The notes beneath the pieces were generated by a model. The model ran no database searches, had not been told where the DNA came from, and saw nothing but the letters and a program-made list of their open reading frames with translations. 51,191 nucleotides of DNA, taken from NCBI GenBank assembly GCA_050013795.1, contig JBEKEO010000002.1, positions 1 to 51,191 on the forward strand. Direction: 5' to 3'. Source of the stretch: CAWHOW01 sp050013795. GTDB lineage: Bacteria > Bacteroidota > Bacteroidia > Bacteroidales > CG2-30-32-10. Each line of letters begins with the position of its first letter. The first letter of the stretch is position 1. Below, piece after piece: positions 1 through 8,983 of this stretch. A program made the position numbers and the translations under genes.

Positions 1-916
1 CGCCGCAAGGCGGGAGGGTTTTTATTAGCTGGCCTTGAATGTTAGTTATTTCAATTACTGCTTCCTGCCTACTGCCACTGCCTACTTCTTCTTGTGGGCT
101 TTCTATTGTTAAGTTATTTATAGTAGGATTAGGGTAAATTTTAATTTCATTATTTAAAAATATTTCATTGATTCCAACCCCATAACAGCCACTTTCATTA
201 TAAAGTGCAGCAATTTCGCTAGTATTCAGGGCACGATTATATATGCTGATATCGTCAATTTCGCCAGGTGCATATCCGCTGAATGTTGGGTCGCCGCCAA
301 AGTACAGTGGGGTATTATAGGAATTAATCTGTCCGGTAACTGATTTGGATTCAATCAGGTTGTTATTCACATAAAAATTCAAATAACTCCCATCATAGGT
401 GCATGCCAAAAAGTACCAGTTACCTGCAGTCCAGAAACCATTACTTGTTCCTTCCATATTAGCTGTACCGTTAGTTGTAACACAACAACCAAACGAATAA
501 TATGCAGAAGCTGAATGATTACCGCATACTATTAGTTTATATTGATAATAGGGAGCAGCAAAAGAAGTATAATCTTTCGTAACAATGGGGTCAGAACCGG
601 AACCTATAAAATCTTCTGAATAATACCAGGCACAGACACTAATAGCATTTTGTGGATTTAGCGCTGAGGAATTAGCAACTGTAATATAAGCGCTGCTGCC
701 GTTAAAATAATATGCGCTATTTGCACCGCCAAATCTGTCAGTAGCCAGAGTTGCACCGTTTAAAGAGCCGTTGTAACCATGACCACTTTCGTCGTTAGCA
801 TTTCCGCTAAAACAATATCTTGCAACAAGTCCGCTATCAAGTTTAACCTGTGCAAATGCACTGCTCAAGCCAATAATGGCGAGTATGATTGATAATAAAG
901 TAATTTTTGTTTTCAT
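1..916 (-). CDS. LamG-domain T9SS cargo protein, 3' end cut by window edge
   Basis: The frame opens with ATG at 916 and runs without a stop through 305 codons to the left edge. A lysine-led hydrophobic N terminus ending in SSAFAQ is a signal peptide. Residues about 20-240 look like a LamG/concanavalin-A-like domain: YCFSGNANDESGHGYNG near the start, AYYFNGSSAYI, and YNRALNTSEIAALY near residue 225-238, a typical end for this fold. A YPNP motif and QGQLIKTLPPCG follow, the beginning of a T9SS type A sorting domain; about 40 residues are missing compared with the paralogues downstream. The likely role is an exported, surface-attached or released protein binding carbohydrate or protein; no ligand can be named. 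It has its own promoter and is separated by a terminator from the gene at 1034-2692. Confidence 0.85.
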   Translation of the reverse strand, partial: MKTKITLLSIILAIIGLSSAFAQVKLDSGLVARYCFSGNANDESGHGYNGSLNGATLATDRFGGANSAYYFNGSSAYITVANSSALNPQNAISVCAWYYSEDFIGSGSDPIVTKDYTSFAAPYYQYKLIVCGNHSASAYYSFGCCVTTNGTANMEGTSNGFWTAGNWYFLACTYDGSYLNFYVNNNLIESKSVTGQINSYNTPLYFGGDPTFSGYAPGEIDDISIYNRALNTSEIAALYNESGCYGVGINEIFLNNEIKIYPNPTINNLTIESPQEEVGSGSRQEAVIEITNIQGQLIKTLPPCG

Positions 917-936
917 GTTATTATGTTTTATTACTA

Positions 937-968
937 CAAAAATACTACCGATTATTTATATAACCAAA
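937..968 (-). promoter_or_regulatory. Bacteroidota-type promoter of the LamG gene
   Basis: On the minus strand there is a TTTG (965-968), a 20-bp spacer and TATTTTTG (937-944). This matches the phylum consensus TTTG-N19-21-TAnnTTTG exactly. The ATG at 916 lies about 20 bases downstream of the -7 box. The -33 box overlaps the T-run of the preceding gene's terminator. Confidence 0.65.
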
Positions 969-998
969 AAGCCCATTCTTTATTTAAGAATGAGCTTT
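964..998 (-). terminator. Rho-independent terminator of the YVTN gene
   Basis: Arms at 968-980 and 986-998 pair over 13 bp with one G-T pair and a 5-base loop. On the minus strand the stem is followed by TTTTTGG. It lies about 35 bp after the stop of the 1034-2692 gene. Confidence 0.75.
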
Positions 999-1033
999 GG
1001 TGCATTATTTTATTGTATCGTGCTTTGCTATAT

Positions 1034-2692
1034 TTATTCCTTAATAAACTTCTTCACCTCTACCCCTTTTTCAGTTTTCACCTCTACTATATATACCCCA
1101 CTTGGTAATGCCGAAACATCTATGTTTGTTTTATTACTTGTTGTTGCACCTGCCTCGCCGCAAGGCGGGAGGGTTTTTATTAGCTGACCTTGGATGTTAG
1201 TTATTTCTATTACTGCATTCTGCTTACTGCCAACTGCCGCTTGCTGGATTTCTATGGTTAGGTTATCAGTGGTGGGGTTGGGATAAACAGAAACATAAAA
1301 TGAATTACTTAACTCATTTATTCCTGTAACAATAATTGCAGCAGAAGTTGCAGAACAAGCGTTTGAATAGGTTACTGTAACTGAATAATTGCCTGGACTA
1401 AGGGGTGCATAGAATTGCCCTGTTGCGCCGATAATCGGATTACCATTCAGATTCCATTGATAACTTGCACCGGCTGTTGAAAATAATATACTTCCACTTG
1501 GTGTAATTACAGGTTTGGAAGCAGTGTCAACTGTAATAATAAGCGATGAAGTTGCTGTATAGCCATTCGCATCCGTAATAGTTGCAGAATAGCTTGTTGT
1601 ATTTAAAGGGGAAACGGTTTGACAAGAAGAGGTAACGCTATTGCTCCATAAATATTGATAAGGGGGTGTTCCTCCCGAAGCATAAACACAAATTGTTGTA
1701 TCGTTTCCTTTACAAATATTTGCATTGCCGCTTGTATAACTATAAGGATGTTGTTTATATGTGGAAATATAATTTCCTGATCCAGTTGGACTGGCGCCAA
1801 CCATAATTGTAGTTGTAACCATATTTGTTGCTGTGTTTATTACACTTACTGAATTAGCGCCATAATTTGTAATATATGCCTTACTTCCATCGGGACTAAA
1901 ACTTACACCCCAAGGGCTGGATCCTACTGTAATTGTAGTTGAAACAGTATTTGTAACCGTATTTATTACATTTACAGTATTATTACTTCTAATTGTAACA
2001 TATACCTTACTCCCATCAGGGCTCACTGATAAAGTACAAGGCTCTGAATCAACCGGAATTGTAGCCGTAACAGTATTTGTAGTGGTATTTATTACACTTA
2101 CAGTATTAGCAATATAATTATTAATATATAATTCTTTATGTATACTTATAATGCCTGCACCAGCACCAACCGGAATTGTAGCCGTAACATTATTTGTAGC
2201 ACTGTTTATTACCATAAGCGTAGCATCACTATAATTCGAAACATAAATCTTGCTTCCATCTGGGCTCACAGATATACCTATAGGATTATTGCCAACTACA
2301 ATTGTAGCCATAACCGTATTTGTAGCTGTGTTTATTACATTTACTGTATTATCATTATAATTCGTAACATATACTTTGCTACCATCAGGGCTGACGGATA
2401 CACCACAAGGACTATTACCAACCGGAATTGAAGCTGTAACAGTATTGGTTGCAGTATTTATCACACTTACAGAACCAGGATTATCATTATTCGTAATATA
2501 TACCTTACTTCCATCTGCACTTACAGATACTCCATAAGGATTAGTGCCAACCGGAATTGTAGCTGTAACAGTATTGGTTGCTACGTTAATAACTGATACA
2601 GTATTACTACTGGAATTTGTAATATAGGCAGTTTGAGCATTTGTTATCAAGCCAATAATGGCGAGCATAATAACAATGTATATTTTTTTCAT
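1034..2692 (-). CDS. YVTN beta-propeller T9SS cargo protein
   Basis: 552 residues. The first 20 residues are a signal peptide. Residues about 20-310 hold seven roughly 42-residue YVTN-type repeats (pattern VSVINTATNTVTATIPVG, then SPDGSKVYVTN), which form a beta-propeller in known members. A PKD/Ig-like stretch rich in Thr and Ser follows at about 320-400 (TPPYQYLWSN). The C terminus, from YPNPTTDNLTIE to VEVKKFIKE, is a T9SS type A sorting domain, so the protein should cross the outer membrane by T9SS. The sorting domain carries an insertion (AAVGSKQN) absent from three neighbouring paralogues. It is the last gene of a four-gene run on this strand (8523 down to 1034). What the propeller binds is unknown. 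Confidence 0.85.
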   Translation of the reverse strand: MKKIYIVIMLAIIGLITNAQTAYITNSSSNTVSVINVATNTVTATIPVGTNPYGVSVSADGSKVYITNNDNPGSVSVINTATNTVTASIPVGNSPCGVSVSPDGSKVYVTNYNDNTVNVINTATNTVMATIVVGNNPIGISVSPDGSKIYVSNYSDATLMVINSATNNVTATIPVGAGAGIISIHKELYINNYIANTVSVINTTTNTVTATIPVDSEPCTLSVSPDGSKVYVTIRSNNTVNVINTVTNTVSTTITVGSSPWGVSFSPDGSKAYITNYGANSVSVINTATNMVTTTIMVGASPTGSGNYISTYKQHPYSYTSGNANICKGNDTTICVYASGGTPPYQYLWSNSVTSSCQTVSPLNTTSYSATITDANGYTATSSLIITVDTASKPVITPSGSILFSTAGASYQWNLNGNPIIGATGQFYAPLSPGNYSVTVTYSNACSATSAAIIVTGINELSNSFYVSVYPNPTTDNLTIEIQQAAVGSKQNAVIEITNIQGQLIKTLPPCGEAGATTSNKTNIDVSALPSGVYIVEVKTEKGVEVKKFIKE

Positions 2693-2763
2693 GGCTTTAT
2701 TTGTTCAATGTTCAACGTTTAAAGTTCAGGGTTGCCCACTGCCTACTGCTCCTGCCTACTTTC

Positions 2764-5109
2764 CTATTCTTTTACAAATTTCTTCACCTCTATGCCTTTC
2801 TCCGTCTTCACCTCCACCACATACACCCCGCCTGGGAATGCTGAAACATCTATGTTGGTTTTATTGCCTGTTGCTGCACCTGCCTCGCCGCAAGGCGGGA
2901 GGGTTTTTATTAGCTGGCCTTGGATGTTTGTTATTTCTATTACTGCCGCTTGCGGGCTTTCTATTGTTAGGTTGTTGGTGGCAGGGTTGGGATAAATCTT
3001 TATTAGATTAGAGAAATTTTGTTCATTTATTCCTGTAATAATATTAGGAACCACTTCTACAGTTATTATTGAATTTGTAGATTTCGACAAATACGCAGAA
3101 GAATCGCAATAGGTGCTTGTGCATCCTCCGGAATCGGTAATACTGAGACAAATGGTATAGTATCCTGCCGTACTATATATATGCGATGGGTAAGCAATAC
3201 TATCGTGAGTGCCATCGCCCCAGCTCCATAAATATTTTAATGGCGGAATACCTGTTGCATAATTAGTAACATAGTAAAGATGTGGCGTTGTTATATCGGG
3301 GGCTATTGTAAATATAGCTGAGCAACTCATTGCTATCATTTCAGATAGAGATCGTTTCCAAACACCTAAACCATTGGTTCCAGCAAGAATAGTGTCTCCA
3401 TTTAAAGTCAAGGCTGTTATTTTATTACTTGTTAAACCTGCAGTGACCCAACTACTGCCATAATTAGTAGAAATATATACGCCGTTATTTGTTCCTGCAA
3501 GTATGTTACTCCCATTCACAGTTAATGCGTTAACACAAGTATCTGTTAAGCCCAAGTTCATTTTAGTCCAATTTGCACCATCGTTAGTTGTTAAAAATAT
3601 ACCTCCGGCAGTTCCTGCTATTATATCCGATCCACTAGCAACTAATGCATTAACGGTTGTATCTTTTAAACCATTATTCACTTCATTCCAGTTTGTGCCA
3701 TTATTATTTGAAAAAAAGACTCCATTGCCATTTGTACCAGCAAAAACATTTGTTCCGTTAACTGCTAATGAAGTAACATCGCGAATACTCCAGAAACCAG
3801 AAATCATTGGGCTCCAAGATGCACCATTGTTAGTGGATAAATAAACAAAACCAGTACTACTACCTGCAAAAATATCGGGACCATTTGCAGCTAATGCATA
3901 GACCACATCATATGTTAAACCTGCCGCAGACCAAAGCTGCCCATTGTTTGATGACAATTCAACCCCACTATAGGTTCCAGCAAAAATATTGCTCCCACTT
4001 ATAGTTAATGAATAGGTTCCCCCTGCTGGCTCGGCAGACCAAAACTGACCATTGTTTAAAGATTTATATGTACCGCCATAATAATTAGAAGCGAAAATGT
4101 TGTTACCACTTATTGCGAATGATGTAATATCACTATTTACAAAGGTTGTGCTTACTGCGTAATTCCAATTGCTTCCATTATTTAAAGACCAAAATACACA
4201 ACCGTTACTAGTGCCTGCAACAATATTATACCCGTTTATGGCTAATGAGCGAATGTTAGTATCTAACAATCCCGAATTCTCAGCTGTCCAATTTCCACCG
4301 TTATTGGTTGATAAAAAAACACCATCATTAGTTCCTGCAAATATATTATTACCGCTTATGGTTAATGCAAAAATTTGCCGTCCTGCAGAAGTTGTTAAAC
4401 CTGTATTAACCTTAGTCCAGCTTGCGCCATTATTAGAAGACAAAAAGACACCGGCTCCTATACAATCACCTGCAAAAATGTTGTTCCCACTTATGGCAAT
4501 TGACGAAATATAGGCAGCTGTTAAGCCTGTGTTAGCTGCCGACCAACTCGAGCCATTATTAAATGAGCGGAAGATGTGTCCACTCGAAGTCCCGGCAAAA
4601 ACAGTATCTCCCTTTATAGCTAATGAACGAATATTTGTATCTAACAATCCTGTATTCACAACTGTCCAATTACCGCCTTTATTGGTTGACAAAAAGACTC
4701 CGTTTCCAGTCCCTGCAAAAATGTTATTCCCGCTTATTGCTAATGACATGATATTAAGGACTGTTAAACCTGTATTCTCCGCAGTCCAACTGCTACCATT
4801 ATTTGTAGATAAAAATACGCCATTATAAGCAGTTCCTGCAAAAATTGAATCTCCGCTTATCGCTATTGTTTCAACTTCATTATTGGTTAACCCTGTATTC
4901 ACAGCAGACCAATTATTGCCATTGTCTGAAGATAAATACATACAACCAGCATAATATAAACTCCCAGTTGTTCCAGCAAAAATATTCCCCCCGCTTATAG
5001 AAATACAGTTTATTTGTCTATAAATAGGACCATTAGTTTGATGCCACTGTGCATTTGCAAAACTCACTACACTTGCAAATGCAATAAGAAATAAAAGTTT
5101 TTTACTCAT
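2764..5109 (-). CDS. BNR/sortilin-like propeller T9SS cargo protein with PKD domain
   Basis: 781 residues with a signal peptide ending ANAQ. Residues about 25-590 consist of about fourteen imperfect repeats of around 40 residues with the core ISGNNIFAGT, GVFLSTNNG and SSWTAVNTGLT. These Asp-box-like turns are typical of BNR or sortilin/Ycf48-type beta-propellers. Residues about 595-665 form a PKD-like domain (YLWSWGDGTHDS, then HIYSTAGYYTICLSITDSGG). A T9SS type A sorting domain ends the protein (IYPNPATNNLTIESPQ to VEVKKFVKE). Its signal peptide differs from those of its neighbours although the body resembles the 5170-7227 product. It is probably secreted and surface-bound. The internal repeats make this locus prone to recombination and assembly collapse. 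Confidence 0.85.
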   Translation of the reverse strand: MSKKLLFLIAFASVVSFANAQWHQTNGPIYRQINCISISGGNIFAGTTGSLYYAGCMYLSSDNGNNWSAVNTGLTNNEVETIAISGDSIFAGTAYNGVFLSTNNGSSWTAENTGLTVLNIMSLAISGNNIFAGTGNGVFLSTNKGGNWTVVNTGLLDTNIRSLAIKGDTVFAGTSSGHIFRSFNNGSSWSAANTGLTAAYISSIAISGNNIFAGDCIGAGVFLSSNNGASWTKVNTGLTTSAGRQIFALTISGNNIFAGTNDGVFLSTNNGGNWTAENSGLLDTNIRSLAINGYNIVAGTSNGCVFWSLNNGSNWNYAVSTTFVNSDITSFAISGNNIFASNYYGGTYKSLNNGQFWSAEPAGGTYSLTISGSNIFAGTYSGVELSSNNGQLWSAAGLTYDVVYALAANGPDIFAGSSTGFVYLSTNNGASWSPMISGFWSIRDVTSLAVNGTNVFAGTNGNGVFFSNNNGTNWNEVNNGLKDTTVNALVASGSDIIAGTAGGIFLTTNDGANWTKMNLGLTDTCVNALTVNGSNILAGTNNGVYISTNYGSSWVTAGLTSNKITALTLNGDTILAGTNGLGVWKRSLSEMIAMSCSAIFTIAPDITTPHLYYVTNYATGIPPLKYLWSWGDGTHDSIAYPSHIYSTAGYYTICLSITDSGGCTSTYCDSSAYLSKSTNSIITVEVVPNIITGINEQNFSNLIKIYPNPATNNLTIESPQAAVIEITNIQGQLIKTLPPCGEAGAATGNKTNIDVSAFPGGVYVVEVKTEKGIEVKKFVKE

Positions 5110-5169
5110 AATGTTTTTGCTTTATAATGTATTCGTGAATACTTCGTATTTCATAGCTTACTGTTTTGT

Positions 5170-7227
5170 TTATTCCTTAATAAACTTCTTCACCTCTACT
5201 CCTTTTTCAGTTTTCACCTCTACTATATATACCCCACTTGGTAAGGCTGAAACATCTATGTTTGTTTTATTACTTGTTGTGGCACCTGCCTCGCCGCAAG
5301 GCGGGAGGGTTTTTATTAGCTGGCCTTGGATGTTTGTTATTTCTATTACTGCCGCTTGCGGGCTTTCTATTGTTAGGTTGTTAGTTGCAGGGTTGGGATA
5401 AACAGCTATATTGCCAGCATTATTATTTATCTCATTTATTCCTGTTGTCATAGGTGAATACTCCCAAACACCGCTACCGTATGTTCCGGCTAAAATAGTA
5501 TCATTTCTTTTTAATAATGAATAAACTGAGGCCGCATAGCCTGTTAAACTACTTGAATTCACAGCTGCCCAGTTGCTGCCATTATTAGTAGACACGTATA
5601 CCCCCCCAACACCACTGTATGGAACTCCAGTTCCCGCTAAAATAGTATCCCCTTCTATGACTAACGTATTAACGTTGGTATTTGTTAAACCAGTATTTAT
5701 AATTGACCAAGTACTACCACTATTCTTAGACCTGAATACACCGTCACCACCAGTACCCGCAAAAATATTTTTCCCATTTATGGCTAATGATTTAATAGGT
5801 TTATGATTAGTAATAGCCGAACTCATTAAAGTATCCCAACGGTTGCCATTGTTTGAAGAAAAATGTACGCCGCCAGCACTACCTGCATAAATAGTGTCTC
5901 TGCTAGTGCTAAAGGCTAATGCATAAATATAAGGATTGGTTAAATTATTATTCACTGCATTCCAAGTACCTCCATTATTAGTTGATAAATACACACCATT
6001 ACCACCAGTTCCTGCAAAAATCTTATTTCCATTTACCACTATTGCATAAGTTTCATATGTTAAGTTTGTAGATGCCCAACTATTGCCATTGTCAGAGGAC
6101 AAATAAATACCACCCTGTGTCCCTGCAAAAATAGTATCCCCTTTTATTGCAAATGCATTAACTTGTGTATTTTGCAAGCCTGTATTCAACATAGTCCAAT
6201 TATTTCCATTGTCTGTAGAAGAAAACACACCACTATAAGTACCAGCATAAATATTATTTCCTTTAGTGGCGAATGCATTTACAATTGTGAAAATTATACC
6301 ATTACTTTTCGGAGACCAGCTGCTTCCATTATTTGAAGATAAAAATACTCCGTTTCCCCATGTACCTGCGAAAATGTTGTTCCCATTTATAGCTAAAACG
6401 ACTCCAAGACCCCAGCTTAATCCTGTATCCGCTGCTGTCCAAGTGCTTCCATAATTTGAAGACAAAAATACACCACTAGAAGTCCCGGCAAAAATATTAT
6501 TTTCGTTTATGACTAATGACCTGACTTCAACCTGTGCTAGATTTGAAGGTAATCCGGTATTTACTGCATTCCAGGTGCTTCCATTATTTGAAGATAATAA
6601 TATTCCGTTTCCAAAAGTTCCTGCAACAATAGTATCGCCCTTTATGGCAATCGACATAAAATCATCACTTCCTAATCCTAAACAATTCCAAGTGCTTCCA
6701 CCGTTTGTAGATGAATACACTCCATACCCATCAAGTGCCGCAAAAATACTATTTCCCCTTATGGCTACTGAACCGATATTTGATGATGACAAGCCTGACA
6801 AAGACCATGAGTTTCCATTATTTGTAGTCATATAAACTCCGGGGCTTGTCCCGGCAAAAATAGTGTCTCCACTTGTACTTACGGCTATTGTATTGATAAA
6901 AAGATTTGAAAATCCTGTATTCACCGCTGTCCAACTGCCCCCATTATTTGTCGATAAAAACATGCCATTACCACCTGCAAAAATGTTGCTCCCGCTTATA
7001 GCTATTGCTTGTATATTTTTGTTTGTTAAACCTGTATTCACCGCCGTCCAATTAGTTCCATTGTTAGTTGACAAAAATATACCATTATCAGTGCCCGCAA
7101 AAATATTGCTTCCGCTTATAGCGATACATTGTATATTTCCACCACAAGGACCATTAGTTTGCTGCCACTGCGCTTTTGCGTTCAAGCCAATAATGGCGAG
7201 CATAATAATAATGTATAGTTTTTTCAT
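5170..7227 (-). CDS. BNR/sortilin-like propeller T9SS cargo protein
   Basis: 685 residues. The signal peptide (MKKLYIIIMLAIIGLNAKAQ) is close to those of the genes at 1034 and 7243. About fourteen repeats of roughly 40 residues (NIFAGT, GVFLSSNNGS, TWNAVNTGL) fill residues 25-590, followed by a short linker and a T9SS type A sorting domain nearly identical to that of the 1034-2692 product. No enzymatic motif is visible; BNR-type repeats occur in sialidases and in non-catalytic sortilin-like proteins, and the regular spacing with no separate catalytic region suggests a non-catalytic adhesin-like role. It starts 15 bp after the stop of the 8523-7243 gene, so the two are probably co-transcribed. 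Confidence 0.85.
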   Translation of the reverse strand: MKKLYIIIMLAIIGLNAKAQWQQTNGPCGGNIQCIAISGSNIFAGTDNGIFLSTNNGTNWTAVNTGLTNKNIQAIAISGSNIFAGGNGMFLSTNNGGSWTAVNTGFSNLFINTIAVSTSGDTIFAGTSPGVYMTTNNGNSWSLSGLSSSNIGSVAIRGNSIFAALDGYGVYSSTNGGSTWNCLGLGSDDFMSIAIKGDTIVAGTFGNGILLSSNNGSTWNAVNTGLPSNLAQVEVRSLVINENNIFAGTSSGVFLSSNYGSTWTAADTGLSWGLGVVLAINGNNIFAGTWGNGVFLSSNNGSSWSPKSNGIIFTIVNAFATKGNNIYAGTYSGVFSSTDNGNNWTMLNTGLQNTQVNAFAIKGDTIFAGTQGGIYLSSDNGNSWASTNLTYETYAIVVNGNKIFAGTGGNGVYLSTNNGGTWNAVNNNLTNPYIYALAFSTSRDTIYAGSAGGVHFSSNNGNRWDTLMSSAITNHKPIKSLAINGKNIFAGTGGDGVFRSKNSGSTWSIINTGLTNTNVNTLVIEGDTILAGTGVPYSGVGGVYVSTNNGSNWAAVNSSSLTGYAASVYSLLKRNDTILAGTYGSGVWEYSPMTTGINEINNNAGNIAVYPNPATNNLTIESPQAAVIEITNIQGQLIKTLPPCGEAGATTSNKTNIDVSALPSGVYIVEVKTEKGVEVKKFIKE

Positions 7228-7242
7228 AGCTTATTGTTTTGT

Positions 7243-8523
7243 TTATTCTTTTATAAACTTCCTCACCTCTATGCCCTTCTCCGTTTTCACCTCCACAATA
7301 TAAACCCCACATGGCAATGCTGAAACATCTATGTTTGTTTTATTGCTTGTTGTTGCACCTGCCTCGCCGCAAGGCGGGAGGGTTTTTATTAGCTGACCTT
7401 GGATGTTAGTTATTTCTATTACTGCATTCTGTGGGCTAACTATTGTTAGGTTATTTGTGGCAGGGTTTGGATATATCATTAAATTTTGCTTCGGATTTGT
7501 ATATTTCTCCCAAACAGAAGTTGGAGAATACAGATTAATTGTATATACTTCCTGCCCAGCTAAAGCCATACCTATAGAATCATTTACAAAAAATATTTTA
7601 TAAAATGAACTTAAGGTGCTGGTAGTGTCTTGATGCCATGTACTTCCGCCGTCAATGGTTCTTATTATTTTACCTGAATCTCCTGCAACAAAACCGATTG
7701 TATCATTTAAAAAATAAATGGAATTTAAATTCACAGTTATTCCTGTGTTTAAATATTGCCAACCAGTGCCTCCATTTATAGTTTTAATCATTTTTCCTGA
7801 ATCGCCCGCAGCAAATCCGACATTTGCAGAAATAAAAAACATCTTTCTAATATTCATTAAACTATCATCAAAAACATTCACCCAATTGGTTCCAGCTGTC
7901 ACTGATTTTAAAATTAAATGATTATTTGAATTCAATGAATTATAGGCTGCAATATATCCTGTGGCAGTGTCTGGGAAAAACATTATCTGTGGGGATACCG
8001 TAGTAAATGTGTCTATATTATTGGTTACAATACCGTTTATATATTTACTAATATAAAAGGGTGGGCTAAATCTATAATAAAGTAAAAATAAATGTGATAT
8101 ATCAGTAGCTGAAAAGTCCTGATAATACCCACCTTCACCTAAAACCTGATCCCAACTGGCCCCATTATTACTCGATTTGTCAATATAAATGATACCTTGC
8201 CAATTTCTAATATGAAAATATGTGTTTTGATTTCTGACTACTTCAATTGCTAAAGAACTTATTCCCATATCTGAATCATAATAAACATTACTCCAGGTAT
8301 TGCCATTGTCAATAGTAGCTTGTATATAAACAGAACTATTATCTGGTGACGGATCCCAATTATAACTATACATACCGGAACTAAGTGAAAGAAAATTTGC
8401 ATCACAAAAAGTGCCACTAAAGTATGGTTCAATAAAAGTGCTTAAGTATAAGTAATTATTCCATTGTGCATTAACCTTCAAGCCAATAATAGCGAGCATA
8501 ATAACAATGTATATTTTTTTCAT
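7243..8523 (-). CDS. Ycf48-like propeller T9SS cargo protein
   Basis: 426 residues with the shared signal peptide (MKKIYIVIMLAIIGLKVNAQ). The N-terminal half is not recognised beyond scattered NNGASWDQV-type turns. Residues about 200-330 carry Ycf48/HCF136-like repeats (GFAAGDSGKMIKTINGGTGW, then GFVAGDSGKIIRTIDGGSTW). A T9SS type A sorting domain ends the protein (IYPNPATNNLTIVSPQ to VEVRKFIKE). It is the first gene of the apparent operon down to 1034, directly behind a consensus promoter. Ycf48 acts in photosystem assembly in plants and cyanobacteria, but similar repeats are common in Bacteroidota secreted proteins without that function, so only the fold is inferred. Confidence 0.85.
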   Translation of the reverse strand: MKKIYIVIMLAIIGLKVNAQWNNYLYLSTFIEPYFSGTFCDANFLSLSSGMYSYNWDPSPDNSSVYIQATIDNGNTWSNVYYDSDMGISSLAIEVVRNQNTYFHIRNWQGIIYIDKSSNNGASWDQVLGEGGYYQDFSATDISHLFLLYYRFSPPFYISKYINGIVTNNIDTFTTVSPQIMFFPDTATGYIAAYNSLNSNNHLILKSVTAGTNWVNVFDDSLMNIRKMFFISANVGFAAGDSGKMIKTINGGTGWQYLNTGITVNLNSIYFLNDTIGFVAGDSGKIIRTIDGGSTWHQDTTSTLSSFYKIFFVNDSIGMALAGQEVYTINLYSPTSVWEKYTNPKQNLMIYPNPATNNLTIVSPQNAVIEITNIQGQLIKTLPPCGEAGATTSNKTNIDVSALPCGVYIVEVKTEKGIEVRKFIKE

Positions 8524-8545
8524 GGCTTTAATTTAAAATAACTAC

Positions 8546-8576
8546 CAAAGGTATAACATTATAAATGTGAAATCAA
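8546..8576 (-). promoter_or_regulatory. Promoter of the T9SS cargo operon
   Basis: On the minus strand a TTG (8574-8576) is followed by a 20-bp spacer and TACCTTTG (8546-8553), which fits the Bacteroidota consensus. The ATG at 8523 lies about 23 bases downstream. Confidence 0.6.
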
Positions 8577-8645
8577 GCAATTTATCTAAAATATTTATTG
8601 AGGCACTTGCGCCAACTCTTATACGAGTCGCAGCAAATCGCATGG

Positions 8646-8876
8646 GATTACTCACTATTCGCTAACGATTACTCACTATTCGTTAAGGATTACTCACTAT
8701 TCGCTAGGGATTACTCGCTATTCGCTAGGGATTACTCGCTATTCGCTAGGGATTACTCACTATTCGCTAGGGATTACTCACTATTCGCTAGGGATTACTC
8801 ACTATTCGCTAGGGATTACTCGCTATTCGCTAGGGATTACTCACTATTCGCTAGGGATTACTCGCTATTCGCTAGG
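8646..8876. repeat. 21-bp minisatellite, 11 copies
   Basis: Eleven head-to-tail 21-bp units lie between the promoter at 8546 and the terminator at 8916. Read on the plus strand each unit encodes D-Y-S-L-F-A-R. Nine units are identical at protein level and differ only by a synonymous A/G change in the Ser codon; the first two units, at the left edge, have diverged (N, then V and K). A plus-strand frame of 100 codons (8598-8900) spans the array, but it begins with TTG and has nothing recognisable around the repeats. There are no unique spacers, so it is not a CRISPR array. Confidence 0.95.
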
Positions 8877-8915
8877 GATTTGCACCGATTCTGTGATTAA
8901 ACAGGAGTATTACAT

Positions 8916-8947
8916 AAAAAAACCTGCCTACCTTGTCGGTAGACAGG
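8916..8947 (-). terminator. Terminator of the 8984-9820 gene
   Basis: Arms 8923-8932 and 8938-8947 pair over 10 bp with one wobble around a 5-base loop. On the minus strand the stem is followed by seven T. A further GGCAGG at 8954-8959 could pair with the left arm instead, so the whole 8921-8962 block is also one of the dispersed CTGCC/GGCAG palindromes of this window. Confidence 0.7.
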
Positions 8948-8983
8948 CCTTTCGGCAGGTTTCAACTTCAAACTCCCAACTTT

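Noticed and set aside
3503..6835. Several plus-strand open frames opposite the BNR genes with repeated LPLLVDKNTP-like text
   Set aside because: They are mirror images of the repeats of the minus-strand genes, lack promoters and signal peptides, and their ends coincide with repeat boundaries.
8646..8876. CRISPR array
   Set aside because: The units are contiguous 21-bp copies with no unique spacers and no cas genes nearby.
8598..8900. 100-codon frame across the 21-bp repeats as a protein gene
   Set aside because: It has a TTG start, no recognisable promoter or domain, and consists of the repeat unit; listed as a repeat only.
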